In this document: one piece after another, positions 8,901 to 15,324 of the stretch
How the letters are laid out: each line of letters begins with the position of its first letter
How positions within the stretch are numbered: the stretch's first letter is position 1
Assembly: GCA_910578715.1 (NCBI GenBank)
Contig: CAJTRL010000047.1
Span: 1-25,290 of the forward strand
Direction: 5' to 3'
From: an uncultured Lachnospiraceae bacterium
GTDB lineage: Bacteria; Bacillota; Clostridia; Lachnospirales; Lachnospiraceae
Length of the DNA stretch: 25,290 nt
Notes under the pieces: generated by a model
What the model was told of the DNA's origin: nothing
Seen by the model: the letters and a program-made list of their open reading frames with translations, nothing else
Databases searched by the model: none
Position numbers and translations under genes: made by a program

Positions 8901-9514
8901 GTGAACCCGTCAAAGGCGATAACAGCGTTTCTGATGATTTCCGATTTCGGAAGCGCTTCCCGCAGTCTGTCCAGCGTTTCCTCCGTGGTAATAAATTTTT
9001 CCTGAATATAGGATAAAAAGCCCGCATACAGCAGCTGCAAATCCTTGAGTTTATAATACAGCGCTCCCCGGCTTTTCGCAGATTCCGTGAGCTCGGAAAG
9101 CTCCTTTAAGCCGATTCCATACTGCATAAATTCCGAAATGGCGGATTTTACCTCATGAATATAACCGATTTTGTGAAGATGCTTTCCGATAACCGCTAAC
9201 TTCTGCTGTTCTGCTTCCGCCACCTTCCTAAGAATCAGGCTTTTGCCCGTATCGTCGAGAACCGGCATATCCTTATGCCCGACTTCTTCCAGAATCCGGT
9301 GCGTCAGTCTTCCGAAACTTAAAACGTCGATATTCATAATGCCCCTGTTCGGATGCTCCAGCACCAAATCCATCTGCGTCTGCATCGAAAACTGGTCCGG
9401 CACGATTAAGAGAAAATTGCAGTCCGGCTCCTGTCCCGAAGCCTCTATGATAAAATCATGAAGTTTTCTGCTTTTTCCGGCTCCTGAGCCGCCAAAATAA
9501 AATTGAAGAGCCAT
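5963..9514 (-). CDS. addB: ATP-dependent helicase/nuclease subunit B (AddB)
   Basis: An 1183-residue AddB, the partner of AddA in break resection. The N-terminus has a Walker A loop GGSGAGKS (8-15) and the conserved LLIVPDQFSMQTQ (35-47). The helicase-like middle is inactive in this family and recognises Chi. The C-terminal RecB-type nuclease shows GNVFHGVLELF (846-856), GRIDRID (960-966), VIDYKSG (978-984) and a Gln-rich LQLQLVVYM. The four Cys ligands of the iron-sulfur cluster are present: C820 before the nuclease, then C1140, C1143 and C1149 (CTYCAYRSIC). Start: ATG 3 bases after the stop of the 101-residue gene, with AGGAGC inside that gene's last codons, so translation is coupled. It lies immediately upstream of addA, the usual order. 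Confidence 0.97.
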   Translation of the reverse strand: MALQFYFGGSGAGKSRKLHDFIIEASGQEPDCNFLLIVPDQFSMQTQMDLVLEHPNRGIMNIDVLSFGRLTHRILEEVGHKDMPVLDDTGKSLILRKVAEAEQQKLAVIGKHLHKIGYIHEVKSAISEFMQYGIGLKELSELTESAKSRGALYYKLKDLQLLYAGFLSYIQEKFITTEETLDRLREALPKSEIIRNAVIAFDGFTGFTPIQYRVIQELMRLTKKVIVTITIDARENPYRLDGEQKLFHLSKKTVADLRKLGDAEGVPMLPAVVCGGVPGDGPCEPETVGNEQGRPAERLPRFWDNPELAHLERHLFRYPVVPYEAEPTRICLLEASTPKEEIRQTCIEIYRLLRGEEGLGQRTGAEKPEGVSVRTGEASGLHYRDIAVVTGSMETYGNDIEEEFARFGIPVYMDQTRGILFNPFTEYIRSALQIVLQDFSKDAVFHYLRTGMCVFAREDIDRLENYIRRFGLRGKRKWSSLFVYKEEDGEEGVAALARYNAMRESLLEQLAPLLGGYRTAGELVRALYDFLVKNELQQKLARYEAKFKAEGEPAKAKEYGQIYGLVIDLLDQIEGLLKDEPMTFREFAEILDSGFAEITVGTIPQNVDRIVIGDIERTRLKQVKVLFFLGINDGNIPKGTGGGGIISDIDREFLQESGWELAPTPRQQMYIQRLYLYLNMTKPSERLYLSYAKVGNDGKSRRPAYLIDTMQKLFPGLTVQRPELWPMEEQLSSGADGILFFTELLREYAAGRLDVEEQRKLYTFFCSYYGNPDWRETVSGLIDTAFYHYRESPLSRQVTTALYGTVLQNSISRLEKYAACAYAHFLQYGLALKERGEYGFEDVDMGNVFHGVLELFSEKLTERGYTWFDFPQEAGEKMLDEAIEAYAVSYGETVLYSSFRNQYLLKRIRRILGRTIRTLQIQLQKGSFLPEHFEMSFSMLEDLDAVNIALTGQEKMKLQGRIDRIDTCEEEDVVYVKVIDYKSGSRKFDLAALYYGLQLQLVVYMNAAVEMEQKKHPGKKVVPAAMLYYHIADPMIEDGQALTPEQLNQKILQELKTTGIVNSDDRAVRLLDKEFTGKSDILPIERKKDGSFSAYSSVINEEEMRTVSDYVNLKIKELGAGILQGNISVNPCEQNGNSACTYCAYRSICGFDNEIGGFQMRKLENLSPDEAVLRMAEANKSIG

Positions 9515-9517
9515 ACG

Positions 9518-9823
9518 TCAGCTCCTTTCGTTCTGCTTCCCGGCCTGCCATTCCTGTAACATCCGCGCCCGCCTCGCCATCACCAGCGCCAGAATGTCTT
9601 TAGCCTGTCTTTCCTGTTTGTGCAGAATGCACTGCCTGATTCTCGTAAGCTGTTTTTCAAAAACAGTCAGTTCCAGTTCCCGCACCCGGTTCTGCATCCG
9701 CTGCACCGTCATGGCCGCGACCTGCCAGTTCCGGTGGTTGACGGCCTGGCCCAGCTTCATAAAATCATAGCTTTGCAAAAACGTAAGCCTGTCCGCTTCC
9801 CTGTCGTCTTTATTTTCCACCAC
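9518..9823 (-). CDS. Uncharacterised 101-residue helical protein
   Basis: I do not recognise a family. The protein is highly charged and almost entirely predicted helical, with no signal peptide or membrane segment. Blocks such as FMKLGQAVNHRNWQVAAMTV, then MQNRVRELELTVFEKQLTRI, then QERQAKDILALVMARRARML suggest a four-helix bundle of the size and rhythm of a histidine-phosphotransfer-like fold. I see no clear HxxKG phospho-site, so this is only an impression. It sits in the operon 25 bases after the EamA gene and 3 bases before addB, whose ribosome site lies within its 3' end. That coupling suggests a conserved neighbour of addB, but a role in repair is unproven. Confidence 0.65.
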   Translation of the reverse strand: MVENKDDREADRLTFLQSYDFMKLGQAVNHRNWQVAAMTVQRMQNRVRELELTVFEKQLTRIRQCILHKQERQAKDILALVMARRARMLQEWQAGKQNERS

Positions 9824-9848
9824 AGTTTCCTCCCTTTTACGGAAAATT

Positions 9849-10262
9849 TCACAAAACCATCAAAAGCGTTCCGGCCCCAATCAGCACGCACCCGAACGCC
9901 GACTTTACCGTAAACTTCTCGTGCAGAAAAACAAATGCGAGTACGAGCGTAATGACAACGCTCAGCTTGTCGATTGGAACAACCTTTGAAGCCTCGCCGA
10001 TTTGCAGCGCCTTATAATAACAGAGCCAGGAGGCCCCGGTCGCCAGTCCGGACAAAACGAGGAACAGCCAGCTTTTCCTGCTGATTTCCAGAAGTCCTCC
10101 CTGGGCATTTGTCAGAAAAACCATGCCCCAGGCCATGATGAGCACCACCACCGTCCGCACCGCCGTTGCCAGATTGGAATTGACGCCCTCAATTCCGACT
10201 TTGGCAAGAATGGCGGTCAGCGCCGCAAATACGGATGATAACAAGGCAAATACAAACCACAT
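9849..10262 (-). CDS. Half-size EamA/DMT-family transporter
   Basis: 137 residues with about five hydrophobic helices: ~1-20, 33-51, 65-85, 98-114 and 119-137. The sequence has the drug/metabolite transporter look (WLCYYKALQIGEASKVVPIDKLS, then FLHEKFT near the end). Full EamA proteins have ten helices in two repeats; this is a single repeat of five and would need to form a dimer, as known for other single-repeat members of the superfamily. The substrate cannot be told. Its ATG is 7 bases after the CotH stop, and the AAAGGGGAC ribosome site lies in the CotH 3' end, so it is coupled to that gene. Confidence 0.85.
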   Translation of the reverse strand: MWFVFALLSSVFAALTAILAKVGIEGVNSNLATAVRTVVVLIMAWGMVFLTNAQGGLLEISRKSWLFLVLSGLATGASWLCYYKALQIGEASKVVPIDKLSVVITLVLAFVFLHEKFTVKSAFGCVLIGAGTLLMVL

Positions 10263-10266
10263 AATA

Positions 10267-12216
10267 TCAGTCCCCTTTCACAAATACAGCCTTCCGCGAA
10301 ATCTCTTCTTCCTCAAAACTGACTACAAGGCTTTCTTCCTCCGAAATCAGCTCTCCGTCCTTTTCCCATCCCACGAAGCGGTATCCCGCTCCGGCTTCCG
10401 CCGTCAGAACTATCGGATAATCCGTAAAATAATCCCCTCGCCAGATATTTTCTTCATCAAACGGTATCTTCGCCGTATTTACAATCACATTTCCCGCTTC
10501 GGTGTCGTTGATTTCCACCTTTACCCGGGCCAGACCGCCAGCCAGCCCAAAATTTTCCTTCAGATACTGCGCAATATACGGTTCCCGGTTTTCCAGAAAA
10601 ATCCGTATGTCCTCTACGGCACTCCGGTAAACCTCTTCGTTTTCCTTTCCAAAAAATCTCTGATTATGCGCTTTCATCGGTTCCGCCATCAGGCCGGCGG
10701 CATTCCCGATATATGCTTCAACGCTTTCCTTCGAAAAACAGGTATTGGCCAAATCCATCAGGGTAAGGGCAAACTGTTTTCGAAACTCCTCGCTCCGGCA
10801 CAAACTGTCAAACATATAATCATAGTCCCTGGTATAGCTTACCGTATCCGTCTGGATAAGGCTTTCCGACAAAGATAAGGAGTTTACATCATAAAGCATC
10901 CATCTCCATCTGCCGTCCCGATATCCGTCTCCTCCGTCCCGGCGCGTACGCCACAGGGCAAAATTGTTGGTCGGCCAGTCTCCGCCCCTCGCAATATAGA
11001 TTTCTACCGCATAATAATCGATAAAGCTCTGCATATCAATCACATCACAGGCATCTTCATAACTTCCGGGAACGGAAAAGTCCGTGCCCGCTATATAATC
11101 CCGCATCTCCAGGTATAAATCGAGGTCTTCTTCCTTCCCCTCCGCCACCAGGCCATTTTTAATCATAATTACATCGTCTTTTTCCACATCATAGCGATAT
11201 CCAAGAAAGGCGCTGTCATATTTTTCGGTCAGCCAGTAGATTCCCCAATACTCTCCGTCCAGAAACATCGCACAGGGCACATAATTCATCGTGGCAAAGT
11301 TTCTGTCCTTTGCCAGTTCGGACACCAGTTTGTCCCTGAGTTTCGTACTATAATCATCCCCGCCGGCAAACAAAGTCACCGTGTCCGCCCTGTAACCTGT
11401 TTCAAACAAATCCACATAAAATCTGCCGTCCTCATCATATTCCTCTCTCGCGTAAAAGCTCATGCTTCTTGGCAGACGGCCACGGCTTCCTCCTCCCTGA
11501 ATACGAATCCCGCAGTCCTGGGCGATGACCAGCTCTCTTTCCGGACTGAATATCTGAATGCTGGCGGCGCGCTCCCACTCCCGTCCTCTCTGGTGGTAAT
11601 TTCCTCCCCACTGCCACCAGTGCCTTTGTGACATGGCACTGTCAAAAGTCTCGTCGTATGTGCGCCCGAGAACATAGATACCCGTATCGTAATCAAACAG
11701 ATTATCCGGCTCCGTCACGACGGAAATAACATTGAGCCCCTCATAACCCGTTTTTTCATCAAACCCGACAAAATAACTTCCGGTCTTTATACCGCTTAGG
11801 TTTCCTTCTTCATCAACGTACGCCGCCCTGACAACCGTGCATTTGTCGATGGGATAATCCGGTACGGCATATCCTGGCGGCAATAAATCTGTATTATACA
11901 GACCGATAAGTTCCGTCATATATCCGGCCGTTACATCCGTCCGCAAGGCATACCTGTTATCATTCTTTGTCGCATCGTCTATGAGAATCGGTTCCGTATA
12001 TTTTATCGCATGCCCGTCCGGCTCCGAACCGTCCAGCGTATAGTAAATCTCCGTTCCCACCGGCGCATGCAGTTCCAGCATAAACGGCTCTTCATAAAAA
12101 CCGGATTCGGCGGAGAACACGAGCTCCGTATACTCATCGTCGTTTTCCAGAAACAGCAGGCCCAGCAGCGCGCATAATGCAGTTAAACCTAATAAAACGC
12201 TTCTCCTGTTTTTCAT
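10267..12216 (-). CDS. CotH-kinase-like exported protein
   Basis: 649 residues. Residues 1-22 are a positively charged start plus a hydrophobic helix (signal peptide or membrane anchor). Residues ~31-80 resemble the chitobiase/hexosaminidase C-terminal beta-sandwich (GTEIYYTLDGSEPDG). The CotH domain follows, from ~160 to ~560: LNVISVVTEPDNLFD, the GIRIQGGGSRGRLPRS block (236-251), TLFAGGDDYSTKLRD, MFLDGEYWGIYWLTEKYD (317-334), GDWPTNN (412-418) and WRWMLYDVNS (437-446). The tail (GYRFVGWEKDGE) looks like an InlB-type bacterial repeat. CotH kinases are atypical secreted kinases known to phosphorylate Ser-rich spore-coat proteins. Here the usual second Asp after YD is Asn (YDVN), to be checked. 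It is in one operon with VTC and DUF4956 genes; its start codon overlaps the frame-restored DUF4956 stop (ATGA). Confidence 0.88.
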   Translation of the reverse strand: MKNRRSVLLGLTALCALLGLLFLENDDEYTELVFSAESGFYEEPFMLELHAPVGTEIYYTLDGSEPDGHAIKYTEPILIDDATKNDNRYALRTDVTAGYMTELIGLYNTDLLPPGYAVPDYPIDKCTVVRAAYVDEEGNLSGIKTGSYFVGFDEKTGYEGLNVISVVTEPDNLFDYDTGIYVLGRTYDETFDSAMSQRHWWQWGGNYHQRGREWERAASIQIFSPERELVIAQDCGIRIQGGGSRGRLPRSMSFYAREEYDEDGRFYVDLFETGYRADTVTLFAGGDDYSTKLRDKLVSELAKDRNFATMNYVPCAMFLDGEYWGIYWLTEKYDSAFLGYRYDVEKDDVIMIKNGLVAEGKEEDLDLYLEMRDYIAGTDFSVPGSYEDACDVIDMQSFIDYYAVEIYIARGGDWPTNNFALWRTRRDGGDGYRDGRWRWMLYDVNSLSLSESLIQTDTVSYTRDYDYMFDSLCRSEEFRKQFALTLMDLANTCFSKESVEAYIGNAAGLMAEPMKAHNQRFFGKENEEVYRSAVEDIRIFLENREPYIAQYLKENFGLAGGLARVKVEINDTEAGNVIVNTAKIPFDEENIWRGDYFTDYPIVLTAEAGAGYRFVGWEKDGELISEEESLVVSFEEEEISRKAVFVKGD

Positions 12217-12434
12217 CCCACGGTTTCTCCGGATTCAACGACCCAGTTCACGGTTTCCACACCGGGAACTGCCGTCAGCTCATCGATAACTTTCAGGTTC
12301 AATTCTCCCCGCGTTTTGACTTCCAGAATAAGCTCTTCGTGAGCGTCCCCTCTGTTCGCGGTCCGCACTCTCTGATTCACGACATAGGGACTCAGCTTTT
12401 CCTGAAGCTGTTCTTTGTCAATCAGCCCCCCCCC
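12213..12434 (-). other. Out-of-frame C-terminal remainder of the DUF4956 gene
   Basis: Downstream of the premature stop, the neighbouring frame stays open without interruption. It encodes a sensible C-terminal domain starting LIDKEQLQEKLSPYVV and continuing HEELILEVKTRGELN, then VIDELTAVPGVETVNWVV, ending at a TGA (12213-12215) that overlaps the CotH ATG as ATGA. The strand-helix-strand pattern resembles a small ACT-like domain. Removing one G from the nine-G run joins it to the upstream part in frame, giving 224 residues, about the usual DUF4956 size. The intact gene would therefore be 12213-12888. Confidence 0.85.
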
Positions 12435-12888
12435 TCCCCGTGATTATCAACAGGTAACGGTTCCAGATGCCGGGTATTTTGCTGGCGATTATCAGCACAA
12501 TCGCAATAAAAAGCACCGAAGTAAATGCCAGCCGGTAGTTCTGCGAACTCGTACATAATCCCTCGGCAATTGCCCAGAAAATGAATACCGTATCTCTGCT
12601 GTCTTTTACGGCCGTCCGGAAACGAATGATGGACAAAGCGCCTACCATTCCCAAAGACATCGCAATGTTACTGCTTATCATTAACATCACGATAACCGTA
12701 ATCAGCAGAAGGGCAACCAGCGACCAGTTAAATTTCCGGTTATATACTACTTTTTCCGATGTAATAAAATAGGTCAGATAGATAATCAGTCCCACCAGCA
12801 GTCCGCACGTCAGGATGACCAGCGTCCTTTTTACTCCGTAGTTTGTACTGTTCGTATAAAAATAACTCAGCACTTCTTCTTTTGACAT
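12418..12888 (-). CDS. DUF4956 membrane protein, truncated by frameshift
   Basis: As it reads, this is a 156-residue protein with about four membrane helices (~22-42, 55-73, 98-113, 119-137). Its most conserved block, MSLGMVGALSIIRFRTAVKD (77-96), marks DUF4956 and resembles the glycine-rich core of MgtC/SapB proteins. Frame is lost at a nine-base G run (12426-12434), and the protein ends GRGGAD* instead of continuing into its soluble C-terminal domain. DUF4956 genes commonly sit beside VTC-domain and CotH genes, as here (12 bases after the VTC gene). The function is unknown; a membrane conduit or anchor for the VTC enzyme is a reasonable guess. Alternatives for the break: real inactivation, slippage-based on/off switching, or a sequencing error. 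Confidence 0.85.
   Translation of the reverse strand: MSKEEVLSYFYTNSTNYGVKRTLVILTCGLLVGLIIYLTYFITSEKVVYNRKFNWSLVALLLITVIVMLMISSNIAMSLGMVGALSIIRFRTAVKDSRDTVFIFWAIAEGLCTSSQNYRLAFTSVLFIAIVLIIASKIPGIWNRYLLIITGRGGAD
12426..12434 (-). repeat. Nine-base C/G homopolymer at the frameshift
   Basis: Nine C on the + strand (nine G in the coding sense), next to T and another four C. Eight G (or eleven) would keep the DUF4956 frame open; nine closes it within four codons. Runs of this length are prone to slippage in replication and to sequencing error. Confidence 0.95.
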
Positions 12889-12900
12889 GAAATTATCCTC

Positions 12901-13608
12901 CTAGTAATTAAAATCATAATAATTCCTGCGCCCCGAACAATATTTGCTGTACGCATTCTGTGTCAGTCCGAACCGGCACAGCGCATCGGATATAAATCCC
13001 ATGAGCTTTCCGCTGTACTTGATTTCCAGTACAACATCTTCATACAGAACGGGTGTATAATTGATATTTGGTGAAAAAAGATTCAGATTTGATTCCGAAG
13101 ACCTGATATTCATATCCAGCGTAATGCGCGTGTCATACATAGGGTATCTGTACGCCAGCCTGTCGTATTCGATAATGACCGCCGGCATATACCGTCCCCG
13201 CGCCATAATGCCATATGCTTTTATGCTGGTCTGCGTATCGTGAAAATAGTTTTTAAGGACACTGTAATCTCCCAAAGAAACGGCCTTAACATCCCTTTTC
13301 GTTATCAGAAAGCTCTGCTTCGACTGGGCATCGCCCATTTTCTCTTTCAGCTCCAGCTTGCACAAGGACGCATCCCCGTCATAAATTCTTGCCCTTACTT
13401 TCTTTCGGATATCGACGCCGGAGAGTTTGTCCGCAAAATCCGTATTATAAACCGACTCGAAATAAAGACTCCGAACCGAATATGCCCCGCCCGGGCAATG
13501 ACTGTCTCTTTCCAGAAGACCGTCAAGACATTCTCTTATACGCAGAGCTTTTCCCAGTGGAACAATATATTTGACTTCCCTCCTGAGTGTCAGAAATTCC
13601 TTGCTCAT
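12901..13608 (-). CDS. VTC-domain (polyphosphate polymerase-like) protein
   Basis: 235 residues of the CYTH-superfamily VTC type, a beta-tunnel enzyme. In yeast, the Vtc4 version makes polyphosphate from ATP. The tunnel motifs appear in order: RREVKY (9-14), YSVRSLYFES (43-52), RKKVRARIYDGD (68-79), KLELKEK (84-90), VIIEYDRLAYR (145-155), a TLDMNI strand and VLEIKY (195-200). These supply the Arg/Lys lining for phosphate and the Glu residues for metal. There is no membrane segment, unlike eukaryotic VTC proteins, so it is cytoplasmic and perhaps docks on the DUF4956 protein encoded 12 bases downstream. It is the first gene after a clear promoter. The family is confident; polyphosphate synthesis is inferred from homology. 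Confidence 0.9.
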   Translation of the reverse strand: MSKEFLTLRREVKYIVPLGKALRIRECLDGLLERDSHCPGGAYSVRSLYFESVYNTDFADKLSGVDIRKKVRARIYDGDASLCKLELKEKMGDAQSKQSFLITKRDVKAVSLGDYSVLKNYFHDTQTSIKAYGIMARGRYMPAVIIEYDRLAYRYPMYDTRITLDMNIRSSESNLNLFSPNINYTPVLYEDVVLEIKYSGKLMGFISDALCRFGLTQNAYSKYCSGRRNYYDFNY

Positions 13609-13639
13609 CCCTGTTCTCCAACTATATCGTGATTAAAAT

Positions 13640-13668
13640 ATTATAGCATCTCATAGATTGCTTTTCAA
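13640..13668 (-). promoter_or_regulatory. Promoter of the VTC-DUF4956-CotH operon
   Basis: On the - strand the -35 is TTGAAA (13668-13663) and the -10 is a perfect TATAAT (13645-13640), with a 17-bp spacer. The -35 overlaps the stop codon of the MATE gene. Transcription would start near 13633, about 25 bases before the VTC ATG. No internal promoter or terminator was evident to me before addA, so the transcript may extend through addBA. Confidence 0.8.
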
Positions 13669-14999
13669 CCGGGGGCCGCCTTCCGCTTCATCCAGGCAAA
13701 GGCCGCAAGGCAGACAATCACGGATAAAAGAGAGCCAGCCGGGGCCGCAATCCCCATCGGAAGCAGCGATTCCGTAAAATATTCCGCCGCCACATAAGCC
13801 AACGGAATCCGGGCGCAGACGATGGAAATCGAATTGTGGATAAAAGAAATCATCGATAACCCGTATGCACAAAAATATCCGCTGAAACAGAAATGTACAC
13901 CCGCAAAAATGCAGTCCCACACATAGCCCCGCATATACTGCCCGCCGAGCCGGATAACTTCCCCGTCGTCCGCAAACAGCCCGACCGCGCCTTCCGCCGC
14001 AAACTGCATGATGACCGAAGCGACCAGCCCGAACCCAACCGCAATCATCGTCGCATACTTCAAAGTTGCCCGCGCCCTGTCGTGTCTGCCGGCGCCGATA
14101 TTCTGCGCGGCCAGCGCCGACACGGTCGAAAGCATGGATGAAGGTATCAGGAAAAGAATCCCTATCAGTTTTTCCACAATGCCGACTGCCGCCGCATCGT
14201 TTAGTCCTCTGCGGTTCGCAAAAACCGTGATAACGATAAACGCTATCTGGATAAACCCGTCCTGTATCGCCACAGGAACGCCCACCTTTAAAATATTCCC
14301 AAGAACTTCTTTTTTCGGCCTGAAATCGGCTCTGCCAAGTCCCGGAATCATCTTTCGTTTCCGAATAACGACAAAAGAAATGAGCACACTGACGGTCTGG
14401 GAAAGCGTCGTCCCAAGCGCTGCCCCGGCCGTTCCGAATCCCATCACGCCGATGAAAAGATAATCCAGTACAATATTAAAACCACAGGCAACCGCAATAA
14501 AATACATCGGGCTTTTGGAATCGCCCATTCCACGGAAGATGGAACTGATAATGTTATACGCCGTAATAAACGGAATACCGGCAAAACAAATATTCAGATA
14601 CCAGACCAGCCCGTCCACCGCCTCTTCCGGCGTCGCCATAACCGCCACAATCGCCTTTACCATAAGCAGCAGCGCCGCCGTACAGACAACGGAAAGGGTC
14701 ATAAATAATACGGCCGTATTCCCGACCGCCTGATTGACTTTATCTTTTTCCTTCGCGCCCACCGCGCGCCCAATCATGACCGTGGAGCCCATCGCCAGCC
14801 CGACAATCATCACCGTCAGCATGTGCATGACCTGGCTCCCGATGGAAACGGCCGTCGTGCTTTCCACCCCGCAATACTGTCCGATAATGAACAAATCCGC
14901 CATGCCATATAGAGTCTGCAAAAAATACGAAAGCAAATAAGGCAGCGAAAAATACAGAATCGTCTTAAAAACGCTGCCCGTCGTCAAATCCCTGTTCAT
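13665..14999 (-). CDS. MATE-family efflux transporter
   Basis: 444 residues with twelve hydrophobic helices in two six-helix halves, the MATE layout. Family features include TGSVFKTILYFSLPYLLSYF at the start (~6-25), the GMADLFIIGQYCG helix 1-2 region, QVMHMLTVMIVGLAMGS, GRAVGAKEKDKVNQAVG (~79-95) and, in the second half, AAQNIGAGRHDRARATLKYA. MATE proteins expel drugs or metabolites using Na+ or H+ gradients; the substrate cannot be told. The ATG follows AGGAG by 11 bases and lies 23 bases after the stop of the small FakA-like gene, so the two form an operon. The gene ends within the -35 box of the VTC promoter. Confidence 0.93.
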   Translation of the reverse strand: MNRDLTTGSVFKTILYFSLPYLLSYFLQTLYGMADLFIIGQYCGVESTTAVSIGSQVMHMLTVMIVGLAMGSTVMIGRAVGAKEKDKVNQAVGNTAVLFMTLSVVCTAALLLMVKAIVAVMATPEEAVDGLVWYLNICFAGIPFITAYNIISSIFRGMGDSKSPMYFIAVACGFNIVLDYLFIGVMGFGTAGAALGTTLSQTVSVLISFVVIRKRKMIPGLGRADFRPKKEVLGNILKVGVPVAIQDGFIQIAFIVITVFANRRGLNDAAAVGIVEKLIGILFLIPSSMLSTVSALAAQNIGAGRHDRARATLKYATMIAVGFGLVASVIMQFAAEGAVGLFADDGEVIRLGGQYMRGYVWDCIFAGVHFCFSGYFCAYGLSMISFIHNSISIVCARIPLAYVAAEYFTESLLPMGIAAPAGSLLSVIVCLAAFAWMKRKAAPG

Positions 15000-15022
15000 T
15001 ATCCGTTAATCTCCTTTGTTTC

Positions 15023-15274
15023 TTACCCTTTCAGCCCTCTCGCCTGTCTGTCCATATCCTCCACGACAATATCATAAATTTCCCCAAGCGAAGCGCAGTA
15101 TTCCAGTAACTGCCAGGGCTCGTTCGTGTGAAAATGAACCTTAATCAGCTCTTCGTCCCCCACCGCCAGCAGACAGTCGCCCTTGAAATGCTCCGTAATA
15201 TAATCGCTGATGCTGTCCTCGTCCAGGTTTTCTCCTTCAATTAATAACTGGGTATCATACCGAAATTCTAACAT
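15023..15274 (-). CDS. Stand-alone FakA middle-domain-like protein
   Basis: 83 residues starting MLEFRYDTQ. The ATG at 15274 follows AAAAGGAGT; a longer in-frame reading to 15436 runs through hairpin repeats and is unlikely to be real. DEELIKVHFHTNEP, then LLEYCASLGEIYDIVVEDMDRQ, closely resembles the segment following the DhaL kinase domain in FakA/YloV, the fatty acid kinase subunit that works with DegV-type FakB. There the VKVHVHT His pair and a Cys in YCTE are zinc ligands. Here the His pair is kept (IKVHFHT) but the Cys position reads Asp (YDTQ). The kinase domain is absent, so this is a free domain of unknown role, perhaps binding FakB-like partners. It is cotranscribed with the MATE gene. 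Confidence 0.75.
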   Translation of the reverse strand: MLEFRYDTQLLIEGENLDEDSISDYITEHFKGDCLLAVGDEELIKVHFHTNEPWQLLEYCASLGEIYDIVVEDMDRQARGLKG

Positions 15275-15292
15275 GTTTTTGACTCCTTTTGC

Positions 15293-15318
15293 TCGCGTCG
15301 TTTGTTTTCCTTTTGCCC
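15293..15318 (-). repeat. Half-copy of the dispersed GCGACGCGA hairpin repeat
   Basis: On the - strand, GGCAAAAGGAAAACAAACG followed by ACGCGAGC closely matches the first half of the 41-bp repeat found complete at 15460-15500 and 23843-23883, but the second arm is missing. It lies just before the ribosome site of the FakA-like gene. Confidence 0.65.
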
Positions 15319-15324
15319 ACTGCA

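Noticed and set aside
12418..12440. Programmed ribosomal frameshift in the DUF4956 gene
   Set aside because: A pure G run is not a standard slippery site and no following pseudoknot is apparent; replication slippage, mutation or sequencing error explain it better.
12177..12443. Plus-strand open frame opposite the CotH/DUF4956 junction
   Set aside because: It is the antisense of the coherent DUF4956 C-terminal domain; no ribosome site and no recognisable protein.
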